A stretch of DNA of 64,000 nt from CAMFLJ01 sp965279255. GTDB lineage: Bacteria > Actinomycetota > Acidimicrobiia > Acidimicrobiales > Acidimicrobilacustridaceae. The notes under the pieces were generated by a model that searched no databases, had not been told where the DNA came from, and worked only from the letters and a program-made list of their open reading frames with translations. The DNA lies in assembly GCA_965279255.1 (NCBI GenBank), contig OZ257146.1:1364001-1428000 (forward strand), in the 5' to 3' direction. Below are positions 17,921-25,267 of this stretch, in pieces. Position 1 is the stretch's first letter. Every line of letters starts with the position of its first letter. The position numbers and the translations under genes were made by a program.

Positions 17921-18528
17921 CGATCTCCAAGGGCAGCCCGTACGGAGAAGCCGGCGCGCTCCCTGACGGAGGGGTGATCGTGGCCACCGACGCCGAGGCG
18001 GCCGCGGTGATCACCGAGGCCCGGCGCGGCGGCCACCCGATCCCGCCGCTGGGCCTCACCGGCGGCGACCTGTGCCGCACCCTCGGGGGCCTCGGCGACG
18101 CCGACCGGCTCCGCACTCCGGAGGCGACCACCTTCCCGGTCGACCTGGGGTGCGTGCTGCTCGACGGCCGCCTCCACTTCTTCGTCGCCCACCTCGTCGC
18201 CCGCCGGCCGCGATGGTCCGGACGGTTCGCGGTGGCCATGAACGCCGAATGGCTGGGCGAGCTCGACCTCGGGCCGCGGGCCCACCCCGGCGACGGCCTG
18301 CTCGACCTCACCGAGGGCAGCCTGGGGCTGCGTGACCGCCTCGCGGCCCGGCGCCGGGCCCGCACCGGCACCCACCTACCCCATCCCGGCCTGCGCACCA
18401 GCCGCGCGGGCAAGGCCGAGCTCAGCTTCCCCGACGGCGTGCCGGTCCACCTCGACGGCGTGGCCGTGGGCCCGGCCCGGGAGCTGCTGCTGCACGTGGA
18501 GCCCGACGCGCTCACCGTGGTGGTCTGA
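17917..18528 (+). CDS. Diacylglycerol/lipid kinase-like protein, probably lacking a full catalytic domain
   Basis: A 203-residue protein. The second half resembles the C-terminal beta-sandwich of YegS/diacylglycerol kinases: RAHPGDGLLDL corresponds to the usual AHPNDGLLDV signature, and FPDGVPVHLDGVAVGP...VEPDALTVVV to the final strands. A short GLTGGDLCRTLGG segment near residue 48 is reminiscent of the kinase GGDGT loop, but the normal ~130-residue N-terminal kinase lobe is missing. It may be a regulatory or binding protein rather than an enzyme. The GTG start overlaps the helY stop by 4 bp, so the two are translationally coupled. Confidence 0.6.
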   Translation: MTISKGSPYGEAGALPDGGVIVATDAEAAAVITEARRGGHPIPPLGLTGGDLCRTLGGLGDADRLRTPEATTFPVDLGCVLLDGRLHFFVAHLVARRPRWSGRFAVAMNAEWLGELDLGPRAHPGDGLLDLTEGSLGLRDRLAARRRARTGTHLPHPGLRTSRAGKAELSFPDGVPVHLDGVAVGPARELLLHVEPDALTVVV

Positions 18529-18562
18529 GCGCCCTCCGGACGGCCTGCCCCGGACCGGGCGG

Positions 18563-18568
18563 TAACTT
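18563..18568 (+). promoter_or_regulatory. Leaderless -10 element for the M20 amidohydrolase gene
   Basis: TAACTT ends 6 nt before the ATG at 18575. Confidence 0.6.
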
Positions 18569-18574
18569 GGGCGG

Positions 18575-19750
18575 ATGGACCTGCAGGAGGCGAAGGCCCG
18601 GATCTGCGACGAGGTCGATCGGCGCGCCGACACGCTCATCGCCGCCTCCCACGAGATCCATGACCATCCGGAGGAGAACTTCGCCGAGCACCACGCCCAC
18701 GACCTCCTGTCGGGGCTGCTGGAGGGGGAGGGGCTGCCCGTCGAGCGCCACGCCTACGGGCTCGACACGGCCTTCGCCGCCCGGGCGGGCACCGACGGCC
18801 CCACGGTGGCCGTGCTGCTCGAATACGACGCCCTGCCGGGCATCGGCCACGCCTGCGGCCACAACATCATCGCCGCGGCCGGCCTCGGAGCCGGGCTGGC
18901 GGCGGCGGCGCTGGCCGACGAGCTCGGCGGCCGGGTCGTGATCCTCGGCACGCCGGCCGAGGAGGGGGGCGGCGGCAAGGTCTTCATGCTCGAGCGCGGT
19001 GCCCTCGACGGGGTCGACGCCGCGATGATGGTGCACCCGGCCGACGCCGACCTGCGGTGGATGACCACGATCGCCATCCAGCGCCTCGAGGTCGTCTACC
19101 GGGGCCACGAGGCCCACGCCGCGGCCGCCCCGTGGCTCGGCCGCAATGCACTCGACGCCGCCGTGCTCGGTTACATGAACGTCGCCGCCCTGCGCCAGCA
19201 CATCCGCCCCCACGAGCGGGTGCACGGGGTGTTCACCGACGGTGGCGACAAGCCCAACATCGTCCCGGCCCGGGCGGCGATGAACTGGTACGTCCGGGCG
19301 GCCGACCTCGACGCCCTCCAGCCGCTGAAGGAGCGCGTGCTCGCCGCCCTGTCGGCCGGCGCCAGCGCCACCGGCTGCACGATGGAGCACACCTGGCTCG
19401 AGCCGCCCTACGCCGACCTGCGGGGCAACCAGCCCCTCTGCGACCTCTACGCCGGCAACTCGGCGACCCTCGGGCGCACGGTGGCGGTCCCCGACGACGA
19501 CAACGACGTCGTCGGCTCCACCGACATGGGCAACGTGAGCTACGCCGTCCCGAGCATCCACCCGATGATCGCGGTGGCCCCCAAGGGCATCAGCATCCAC
19601 ACCCCCGAGTTCGCCCTGCACGCCGCCGGTCCCGCCGGCGACGCCGCGGTGATCGACGGCGCCAAGGCCATGGCCATGACCGTCGCCGACCTCTGGCTGG
19701 CCCCCGACTCCCTCGCCGCGGCCAGGGCTGCGTTCGAGGCCGCCGGGTGA
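18575..19750 (+). CDS. M20 family amidohydrolase (AbgB-like)
   Basis: A 391-residue metallopeptidase of the M20D type. Metal ligands are visible in IGHACGHNIIAAA and GTPAEEGGGGK, and the dimerisation/lid region begins near MTTIAIQRLEVVYRGHEAHAA with the catalytic His. Closest in style to p-aminobenzoyl-glutamate hydrolase subunit B and related N-acyl amino acid amidohydrolases; the substrate cannot be assigned. The YLGRNALDAAV-type motif is present as WLGRNALDAAVLGY. Cytoplasmic, no signal peptide. Confidence 0.85.
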   Translation: MDLQEAKARICDEVDRRADTLIAASHEIHDHPEENFAEHHAHDLLSGLLEGEGLPVERHAYGLDTAFAARAGTDGPTVAVLLEYDALPGIGHACGHNIIAAAGLGAGLAAAALADELGGRVVILGTPAEEGGGGKVFMLERGALDGVDAAMMVHPADADLRWMTTIAIQRLEVVYRGHEAHAAAAPWLGRNALDAAVLGYMNVAALRQHIRPHERVHGVFTDGGDKPNIVPARAAMNWYVRAADLDALQPLKERVLAALSAGASATGCTMEHTWLEPPYADLRGNQPLCDLYAGNSATLGRTVAVPDDDNDVVGSTDMGNVSYAVPSIHPMIAVAPKGISIHTPEFALHAAGPAGDAAVIDGAKAMAMTVADLWLAPDSLAAARAAFEAAG

Positions 19751-19797
19751 TCGGCCACCGGCCCGCTGGGGTCCGCGAGCACAGGTGCGGGCTGCCG

Positions 19798-19803
19798 TAC
19801 GCT
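19798..19803 (+). promoter_or_regulatory. Leaderless -10 element for the ThyX-like gene
   Basis: TACGCT ends 8 nt before GTG 19812 and favours this start over an in-frame upstream codon at 19785. Confidence 0.6.
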
Positions 19804-19811
19804 CCCCGCCC

Positions 19812-21428
19812 GTGAGCGTGTACGTCGCCGAGGACTTCAGTGCCGAAGAGTCCGACATCCTCCGGCGGTACTTCACCAACCTCGACGGCCCCGTCTTCGC
19901 CCTGGTCAACCTGCCCGAGGTCGTGAAGGGGGCCCTCTTCGCCCGCTACTCGCGGTCGCCGAAGAGCCTGCGCCGGCTGTTCCTCGACGAGTTCGTCGGC
20001 GAGCTCGACATCACCGGCGACGCCTCGATCGACGCCACCGTCGGCCTGCGCCGGGCCGAGGAGCTCTACGACCGGGTCTTCTTCGAGTACGGAGACGACT
20101 CCGTCGCCCAGCTCGGCGGGGTGCACCTGGCTTGTGAGCAGGCCTCGAACCTGCTCACCAAGATCCTCGAGTGGGGCCGGTTGATGGCCTACCTCGAGCA
20201 GTCGACCCGGTACATCGCCTACGACGCCCGGCTCCCGAACACCGGCCGCTACCGCTACTTCCGGCCCCCGGAGGTCCTGCTCTCCACCCTGGGCAACCGG
20301 TACGTGGGCGACATGGACCGCCTCTTCGACACCTACGCCGAGCTCCTGCCGGTGCTGGTCGACCACTTCCGGGAGACGATCCCGAAGGACGACGCGGACA
20401 GCGACTTCGTCTACCGCCAGGCCATCCGGGCCAAGGCCTTCGATTCGCTGCGGGGCATCCTGCCCGCGGCCAGCCAGTCGAACGTCGGCATCTACGGCAC
20501 CGGCCAGGGCTACGAGCAGCTGCTCCTGCGCATGCGGTCGCACCCGCTGCCCGAGGCGCGGGACTACGCCGATCTCATGCTCACCGAGCTGCGCAAGGTC
20601 ATCCCCTCGTTCCTGAAGCGGGTCGACCTCGACGACCGCGGCGTGGCCTGGAGCAACTACTTCGGCGACAGCCACCAGGCGATGGAGGAGGTGGCGGCCC
20701 GGCTGTTCCCGGCCGGCACCGACGTCGAGCCCGCACCCGTGGTCACCCTGATCGACCACGACCCCGACGCCGAGGTCAAGCTGGTCACCAGCGCCCTCTA
20801 CTCCCACCTCAACCTGCCCGAGGCCCAGATCGAGGCCAAGGTCCGCCGCATGGGCACCGCCGACCGCGTGGCCGTGCTGAAGGCCTACGAGGGGGAGCGG
20901 GGCAACCGCCGCCACAAGCCCGGTCGGGCCCTCGAGCGCTCGTCGTACCGCTTCGACGTGCTGGCCGACTACGGCGCCTTCCGCGACCTCCAGCGCCACC
21001 GGATGCTCACCATCGAGTGGCAGAAGCTCACGCCGCACCACGGCTACACCCGGCCCGAGGCCGTCGGCGCCTCAGGAGCCGGTGACCGCTTCGACGAGGC
21101 CATGGCCCGGTCGGCCGCCCTGTTCGAGGACCTCTCGGAGCCGTTCCCTGCCGACGCGTCCTATGCCGTGGCCCTGGCCTACCGGGTCCGCTTCGTCATG
21201 CAGATGAACGGCCGTGAGGCCATGCACCTCATCGAGCTGCGCACCACACCGCAGGGCCATCCCGCCTATCGGCTGGTCGGCCAGGAGATGCACCGCCTCA
21301 TCGCCGAGGAGGCCGGTCACCCGGCCATCGCGGAGATGATGCGCTTCGTCGACCACAGTGCCGAGCCCGAGCTGGAACGGCTCCAGGCCGAGCGCCGGGC
21401 CGAGGAACGCAGGCGTCTCGGCCGCTGA
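19812..21428 (+). CDS. Double-domain ThyX-like protein (degenerate FAD-dependent thymidylate synthase family)
   Basis: A 538-residue protein that appears to contain two ThyX-type domains, whereas catalytic ThyX has one (about 230-250 aa). In the N-terminal copy the signature is reduced to EWGRLMAYLEQSTRYIAYD (about 120-140). In the C-terminal copy the RHRxxSxNExSxRY motif appears as QRHRMLTIEWQKLTP (about 395-410), so the RHR is kept but the Ser and the SxRY part are not. Long paralogues of this kind occur in actinobacteria; whether they make dTMP is not established from sequence. A different role in flavin or nucleotide binding is possible. Confidence 0.7.
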   Translation: MSVYVAEDFSAEESDILRRYFTNLDGPVFALVNLPEVVKGALFARYSRSPKSLRRLFLDEFVGELDITGDASIDATVGLRRAEELYDRVFFEYGDDSVAQLGGVHLACEQASNLLTKILEWGRLMAYLEQSTRYIAYDARLPNTGRYRYFRPPEVLLSTLGNRYVGDMDRLFDTYAELLPVLVDHFRETIPKDDADSDFVYRQAIRAKAFDSLRGILPAASQSNVGIYGTGQGYEQLLLRMRSHPLPEARDYADLMLTELRKVIPSFLKRVDLDDRGVAWSNYFGDSHQAMEEVAARLFPAGTDVEPAPVVTLIDHDPDAEVKLVTSALYSHLNLPEAQIEAKVRRMGTADRVAVLKAYEGERGNRRHKPGRALERSSYRFDVLADYGAFRDLQRHRMLTIEWQKLTPHHGYTRPEAVGASGAGDRFDEAMARSAALFEDLSEPFPADASYAVALAYRVRFVMQMNGREAMHLIELRTTPQGHPAYRLVGQEMHRLIAEEAGHPAIAEMMRFVDHSAEPELERLQAERRAEERRRLGR

Positions 21429-21439
21429 CATAGGCCCCG

Positions 21440-21459
21440 CATCGGTGACGTGACCGATG
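21440..21459 (+). terminator. Hairpin downstream of the ThyX-like gene
   Basis: CATCGGT and ACCGATG form a perfect 7-bp stem with a 6-nt loop, 11 bp after the stop. Confidence 0.45.
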
Positions 21460-21523
21460 GCCGAGGCCGGCGACGAGGCACTGACGTCCGGGAGCGGGTA
21501 GAAAGCGCTGCCGCGAACGTGCC

Positions 21524-21529
21524 TATGAT
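21524..21529 (+). promoter_or_regulatory. -10 element for the acidic zinc-motif gene
   Basis: TATGAT, the closest match to TATAAT noticed in the window; initiation about 7 nt downstream gives a leader of about 50 nt before ATG 21589. Confidence 0.5.
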
Positions 21530-21588
21530 CCGCCGCACCCCCCACCTTTTTCGCATGCGCCGCAGTTGGCGACGACCCCGAGGACACC

Positions 21589-22086
21589 ATGGCTGACGAC
21601 GAACCGATCGACGAAGAGGACTTCGAAGCGGAGGACCTCGACGACGAGGAGCTCGCCGAGGATCTCGACGACGACGCGCTCGCCGAGGACCCCCTGGTCG
21701 CCGATGACGACGAGGCCGTCGTCGTCGTCGAGGAGGAAGAGGACGAAGAGGAAGAGGTCGTACCCGCCCGGGCCAAGGCCGCCGACGAGGAGGACGATGA
21801 CGACGAGGTCGACCCCGACGACGTCGAAGCCGATCTCGACGCCATCCTGAAGGACCGCATCGCCGCCGCCGACGACGAGGACGACGAGGACGAAGAGGTC
21901 GCCCCCGAGCCCAAGTCGGCCGCCGAGGTCGCCGAGGGCGTCACGCCCAAGAAGGCGAACGAGTTCATGTGCACCGGTTGCTTCCTGCTGGTGAACGCTG
22001 GGCAGTTCGGTCCCGCGGGGCAGCGCACCTGTCCGGTCGGTGAGGCGGTCTGTCCCGCCATCGAGAAGCTCGAGAAGGGCAAGTAG
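21589..22086 (+). CDS. Very acidic protein with C-terminal Cys-rich (DUF4193-like) motif
   Basis: 165 residues. The first ~115 are almost entirely Asp/Glu with Ala/Val, so probably disordered. The C-terminal ~45 residues carry ANEFMCTGCFLLVNAGQF followed by two more Cys (RTCPVG, EAVCPA), a likely zinc site. The FMCTGCFLLV part resembles the C-terminus of actinobacterial DUF4193 proteins (EFTCSRCFLV-type); the function is unknown. ATG start with a weak GAGG ribosome-binding site. Two bases separate it from the next gene, so they are probably co-transcribed. Confidence 0.6.
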   Translation: MADDEPIDEEDFEAEDLDDEELAEDLDDDALAEDPLVADDDEAVVVVEEEEDEEEEVVPARAKAADEEDDDDEVDPDDVEADLDAILKDRIAAADDEDDEDEEVAPEPKSAAEVAEGVTPKKANEFMCTGCFLLVNAGQFGPAGQRTCPVGEAVCPAIEKLEKGK

Positions 22087-22088
22087 CC

Positions 22089-22658
22089 ATGGCCGACGAA
22101 CCCGAGACCGCCGCCAGCGACCCGGTCGATCACCTGCTCGACCTGTTCGTCTACGCGCCGCTCGGGTTCGTCGTCGATGCCCGCCGGGTGGTGCCCGAGC
22201 TCGCCGAGCGCGGTCGCGCCCAGGCCGGTGTCGCCCGCATGATCGGCGAGTTCGCCGTGAGCTGGGGCAACACCAAGCTGCAGGGCGCCATGACCGACGC
22301 CCAGGAGCAGGCGGTGGGCATCCTCCAGCGCCTCGGCGTGGCCTCACCCGAGCCCGAGCCGGCTGCCGGTGCCCCCTCGGGCGATCAGCCCGAGGCCGAG
22401 GCGACCATGCCCCCGCCGGTGGTCGCGACCTCCGGTGACACCCCGTCATGGCTCGAGGGCCGCACCGCGGAGGACGAAGCCGAGGCCGCCGCGCTGGCCA
22501 TCCCCGACTACGACAACCTGTCGGCGTCGCAGGTCGTGCCCCGCCTCGACGGGCTCACCCCCGACGAGCTGGAGGCCGTGCGCCGCTACGAGCGCAAGCA
22601 CCGTCACCGCAAGACCATCCTGAACCGCGTCTCGCAGCTCCAGGCCGGCCCGGCCTGA
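22089..22658 (+). CDS. Conserved actinobacterial protein (lipid droplet-associated-like)
   Basis: 189 residues. The N-terminal ~65 residues (DPVDHLLDLFVYAPLGFVVDAR...) look like an amphipathic/hydrophobic segment. A Pro/Ala/Glu linker follows, then a conserved C-terminal module (IPDYDNLSASQVVPRLDGL, then LTPDELEAVRRYERKHRHRK) seen in proteins annotated as lipid droplet-associated in streptomycetes. The role is not known; the annotation is by resemblance. It starts 2 bp after the acidic protein and is followed by the GNAT gene after 5 bp. Confidence 0.55.
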   Translation: MADEPETAASDPVDHLLDLFVYAPLGFVVDARRVVPELAERGRAQAGVARMIGEFAVSWGNTKLQGAMTDAQEQAVGILQRLGVASPEPEPAAGAPSGDQPEAEATMPPPVVATSGDTPSWLEGRTAEDEAEAAALAIPDYDNLSASQVVPRLDGLTPDELEAVRRYERKHRHRKTILNRVSQLQAGPA

Positions 22659-22663
22659 CCGCC

Positions 22664-23131
22664 ATGGAGGGCGTGCGGCTGGCAGGCCACGACGATCTGG
22701 CCGACCTGGCCCGGCTCGTCGGCGAGGCCGTCGCCGAGCTCACGCCCCGGCGGGGCGGCGAGATGTGGGCCCGCACGTTGGGCCGGCGGCCGCCGTTCGA
22801 GCCCGACCTGCTCGCCGCCCTCGACGATCCCGAGGTCCTCGTGCTCGCCGGCACGGTCGACGACACGCTCGTGGGCTACTCGGTGGCCCGCCTGGCCCCC
22901 ATCGCAGGTGGCGACATGATCGTCGTCATCGACGACATCTTCACCGAGCCCGGTGCCCGGGCCGTCGGCGTGGGCGAAGCCATGCTCAGCGTGATCGTCG
23001 AGTGGGGCACCGACAAGGGCGCGGTCGGCATCGACGCCGTCGTGCTGCCGGGCGCCCGCGAGACCAAGAACTTCTTCGAGTCCTTCGGGCTCAAGGCCCG
23101 TGCCCTCGTGGTGCACCGGGACCTGCCGTGA
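22664..23131 (+). CDS. GNAT family N-acetyltransferase
   Basis: A 155-residue acetyltransferase fold. Strand 4 and the acetyl-CoA loop are represented by VIDDIFTEPGARAVGVGEAMLSVIVEW (Q/R-x-x-G-x-G/A-like), followed by AVVLPGARETKNFFESFGLKARALVVHRDL. The substrate is unknown. ATG 22664 is the start where homology begins. Its stop overlaps the Nudix start (GTGA). Confidence 0.8.
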   Translation: MEGVRLAGHDDLADLARLVGEAVAELTPRRGGEMWARTLGRRPPFEPDLLAALDDPEVLVLAGTVDDTLVGYSVARLAPIAGGDMIVVIDDIFTEPGARAVGVGEAMLSVIVEWGTDKGAVGIDAVVLPGARETKNFFESFGLKARALVVHRDLP

Positions 23132-23550
23132 GCACCCGTCCCGAGCTGTCGGTCGGCGCGATCGTCGTGCACGACGGCTCGCTCCTGCTGGTGCGCCGCG
23201 GGCACGGCCCGGCCGCGGGGCAGTGGTCGGTGCCCGGGGGTCGCATCGAGTGGGGCGAGACCATCGCCGAGGCCGTGGTGCGCGAGGTGCTCGAGGAGAC
23301 GGGCCTCGAATGCGTCTGTGGCGAGCTGCTCGGCTGGGTCGAGATCATCGACGACGACCACACGGCACCCGAACATCACTTCGTGGTGCTCGACTTCGTC
23401 GCGACCGTGCTCGAGCACGGTGAGCCGGTGGCCGGCGACGACGCCGCCGAGGTGCGCTGGGTGCCCCTGGCCGACGTTCTCGACCTGAACATCGTCGACG
23501 GGCTCCCCGAGCTGCTCCACGAGCACGGCATCCTCGACGCCTTCACCTGA
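23128..23550 (+). CDS. Nudix hydrolase
   Basis: 140 residues with a complete Nudix box (GRIEWGETIAEAVVREV followed by LEETGL) near residues 35-57, preceded by AAGQWSVPGG. Such enzymes hydrolyse nucleoside diphosphates linked to another moiety; the exact substrate is unclear. The GTG start overlaps the GNAT stop, forming the end of a four-gene run that begins at 21589. Confidence 0.9.
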   Translation: MSTRPELSVGAIVVHDGSLLLVRRGHGPAAGQWSVPGGRIEWGETIAEAVVREVLEETGLECVCGELLGWVEIIDDDHTAPEHHFVVLDFVATVLEHGEPVAGDDAAEVRWVPLADVLDLNIVDGLPELLHEHGILDAFT

Positions 23551-23567
23551 GCCCGGCCGGAGCGCGA

Positions 23568-23595
23568 CGAGGGCCCCGCCGTGGCAGGGCCCTCG
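23568..23595. terminator. Bidirectional terminator-like hairpin
   Basis: CGAGGGCCC and GGGCCCTCG form a perfect 9-bp stem with a 10-nt loop between convergent Nudix and enoyl-CoA hydratase genes. Confidence 0.6.
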
Positions 23596-23621
23596 ATCAC
23601 GTCTCACCGGCCTCACTGCAC

Positions 23622-23670
23622 CTCACTGGCTCACCTGGTCAGGCATGACCTGACGACGTGAGCCACTGAG
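23622..23670. repeat. Extended palindrome between convergent genes
   Basis: Outer arms CTCACTGGCTCAC (23622-23634) and GTGAGCCACTGAG (23658-23670) pair at 12 of 13 positions; an inner stem GTCAGG/CCTGAC (23638-23643, 23649-23654) continues it. It lies 16 bp beyond the stop of the enoyl-CoA hydratase gene and may be a second terminator or a dispersed palindromic element. Confidence 0.5.
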
Positions 23671-23685
23671 GATCGGCGAGGTCGC

Positions 23686-24447
23686 TCAGCGGGCCTTCCA
23701 CTCGGGGGCGCGCTTCTCGATGAAGGCGGTGAGGCCCTCCGTGGTGTCCTCGGACGAGAGGATGTTCATGAACGCCTCGCCGGTGTTCTTCTTGATCGTG
23801 GCCTCGTCGTCCCAGTCGGCCTGGAGGACGAGCTCGCGGCTGGCCCAGACGGCCAGCGGGGCGTTGGCGGCGATCTTCTCGGCCAGCTCCATGGCGCCGG
23901 CGAGAGCCTCGCCCGGGGCCGTGACCCTGTTGACCAGGCCCAGCTCGTAGGCCCGCTCGGGGGAGAGCGGCTCACCGGTGAGGGCGACCTCGAGGGCGAC
24001 GTTCTTGCCGATGACCTTGGGCAGCCGGTACAGACCACCACCGGCGGCGACCAGGTTGCGCTTGACCTCGGCCAGGCCGAAGGCGGCCTGGGTCGAGGCG
24101 ACGATCATGTCGCAGGCCAGGGCGATCTCGCAGCCACCGGCGGTGGCGAGGCCGTCGACGGCGGCGATGACCGGCTTGCGGCGGGGATAGTCGACGAACC
24201 CGCCGAACCCGCCCTTCGGGGTGGCGATCTCGGCGGCGCGGCCGGAGTTGATGAACTTGAGGTCGGCGCCGGCGCAGAAGACCGTGCCCTCGGCGGCGAG
24301 GACGATGACCCAGACGTTGTCGTCGGCCTCGGCCTTGTCGAGGTTCTCGGTCATCGTCTGGGCGACGACGTCGTTGACCGCGTTGCGGGCCTCGGGACGG
24401 TTCAGGGTGAGCAGGGCGACGTGGCCCCGGACTTCGTATTCGACCAT
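23686..24447 (-). CDS. Enoyl-CoA hydratase/isomerase family protein
   Basis: A 253-residue crotonase-fold protein. NRPEARNAVN at the N-terminus, the oxyanion-hole/acyl-CoA segment CAGADLKFINSGR, and VDGLATAGGCEIALACDM with the second oxyanion Gly are all present; the catalytic Glu position follows in FGLAEVKRNLVAAGGG. Probably a beta-oxidation step, but crotonases catalyse many reactions. ATG 24447 is fixed by homology and by the -10 at leaderless distance. Confidence 0.9.
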   Translation of the reverse strand: MVEYEVRGHVALLTLNRPEARNAVNDVVAQTMTENLDKAEADDNVWVIVLAAEGTVFCAGADLKFINSGRAAEIATPKGGFGGFVDYPRRKPVIAAVDGLATAGGCEIALACDMIVASTQAAFGLAEVKRNLVAAGGGLYRLPKVIGKNVALEVALTGEPLSPERAYELGLVNRVTAPGEALAGAMELAEKIAANAPLAVWASRELVLQADWDDEATIKKNTGEAFMNILSSEDTTEGLTAFIEKRAPEWKAR

Positions 24448-24454
24448 GGCCACG

Positions 24455-24460
24455 ACCTTA
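24455..24460 (-). promoter_or_regulatory. Leaderless -10 element for the enoyl-CoA hydratase gene
   Basis: TAAGGT (minus strand) ends 7 nt before ATG 24447. Confidence 0.6.
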
Positions 24461-24497
24461 CTCAGGAGGGTGCGCGTGGCCCCAAGGGGTGCACCGC

Positions 24498-24503
24498 TAC
24501 GCT
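24498..24503 (+). promoter_or_regulatory. -10 element for the zinc-ribbon/HAD pair
   Basis: TACGCT, 15 nt before ATG 24519, giving a leader of only about 8 nt. Confidence 0.4.
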
Positions 24504-24518
24504 CGCACCCGATCACCC

Positions 24519-24710
24519 ATGCGCCACACGAGCCACGAAGCCGACGAGGGCCACCTGAGCTGCCCGTTCTGCGCTGCCTACGAGGTGGAGCGCCTGTACC
24601 TCGGCTCGCTGCACCTCGACTCGTGCCAGTGCGGTTCCTGCGGCGCCCGCTGGGACGAGGACCCTGCCAGCGGGGCGTACCGCGGCCGGGTCTCGCGCTC
24701 GCGCTCCTGA
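24519..24710 (+). CDS. Small zinc-ribbon protein
   Basis: A 63-residue protein with CPFC near residue 15 and CQCGSC near residue 37, giving four cysteines for one zinc. The C-terminus is basic (RGRVSRSRS). No known family recognised. The HAD phosphatase gene starts 1 bp after its stop, so the two are almost certainly co-translated. The start is uncertain: an in-frame GTG lies at 24489. Confidence 0.55.
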   Translation: MRHTSHEADEGHLSCPFCAAYEVERLYLGSLHLDSCQCGSCGARWDEDPASGAYRGRVSRSRS

Positions 24711-24711
24711 C

Positions 24712-25263
24712 GTGGGCTCGCCCACCGTCGCCGTGTGCGACCTCGACGGCACCCTCATCGACTCCGACGCCGCCCTGGTGGCGCCGTTCCTGGCCCTCGG
24801 GGTGCCACTCGAGGACATCGGCCGGGGGCTGCCCGCCGCCGAGGAGTGCGCCCGCCACGGCATCTCGATCGAGGACTTCGTGGCGGCCTACGACACCGAC
24901 GTCGTGCAGCCCTACCCCGGCGCGGCCGAGCTGGTGGCCCGCCTGGGGCGCTGGGCGGTGTGCTCGAACAAGCACCAGGACTCCGGCCGGGCCGAGCTGG
25001 CCCGACTGGGCTGGCAGCCCGAGTTGGCGTTGTTCACCGACGCCTTCGACGGGCCCAAGGCGCTCGCTCCGGTGCTCGACCTCATGGGGGTGAGCGCCGC
25101 CGACGTGGTGTTCCTCGGTGACACCGCCCACGACCGGGCATGCGCGAAGGAGGCCGGGGCGATGTTCGCCCTGGCCTCCTGGAACCCCCGGGCGGAGCCC
25201 GCACCGGGTGATGTCGTGCTGGAGCGGCCCGAGCAGCTGCTCGACCTGCTCGGCCTCGCCTGA
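24712..25263 (+). CDS. HAD family hydrolase
   Basis: A 183-residue phosphatase-type HAD protein. Motif I is CDLDGTLIDSD (nucleophile and acid/base Asp), motif II is CSNKHQDSG, and motif IV is VVFLGDTAHDRACAKEAG. The small cap lies between residues ~20 and 75. Resembles phosphoglycolate phosphatase-like enzymes; the substrate is unknown. It is preceded by the zinc-ribbon gene with a 1-bp gap. Confidence 0.85.
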   Translation: MGSPTVAVCDLDGTLIDSDAALVAPFLALGVPLEDIGRGLPAAEECARHGISIEDFVAAYDTDVVQPYPGAAELVARLGRWAVCSNKHQDSGRAELARLGWQPELALFTDAFDGPKALAPVLDLMGVSAADVVFLGDTAHDRACAKEAGAMFALASWNPRAEPAPGDVVLERPEQLLDLLGLA

Positions 25264-25267
25264 GCGA

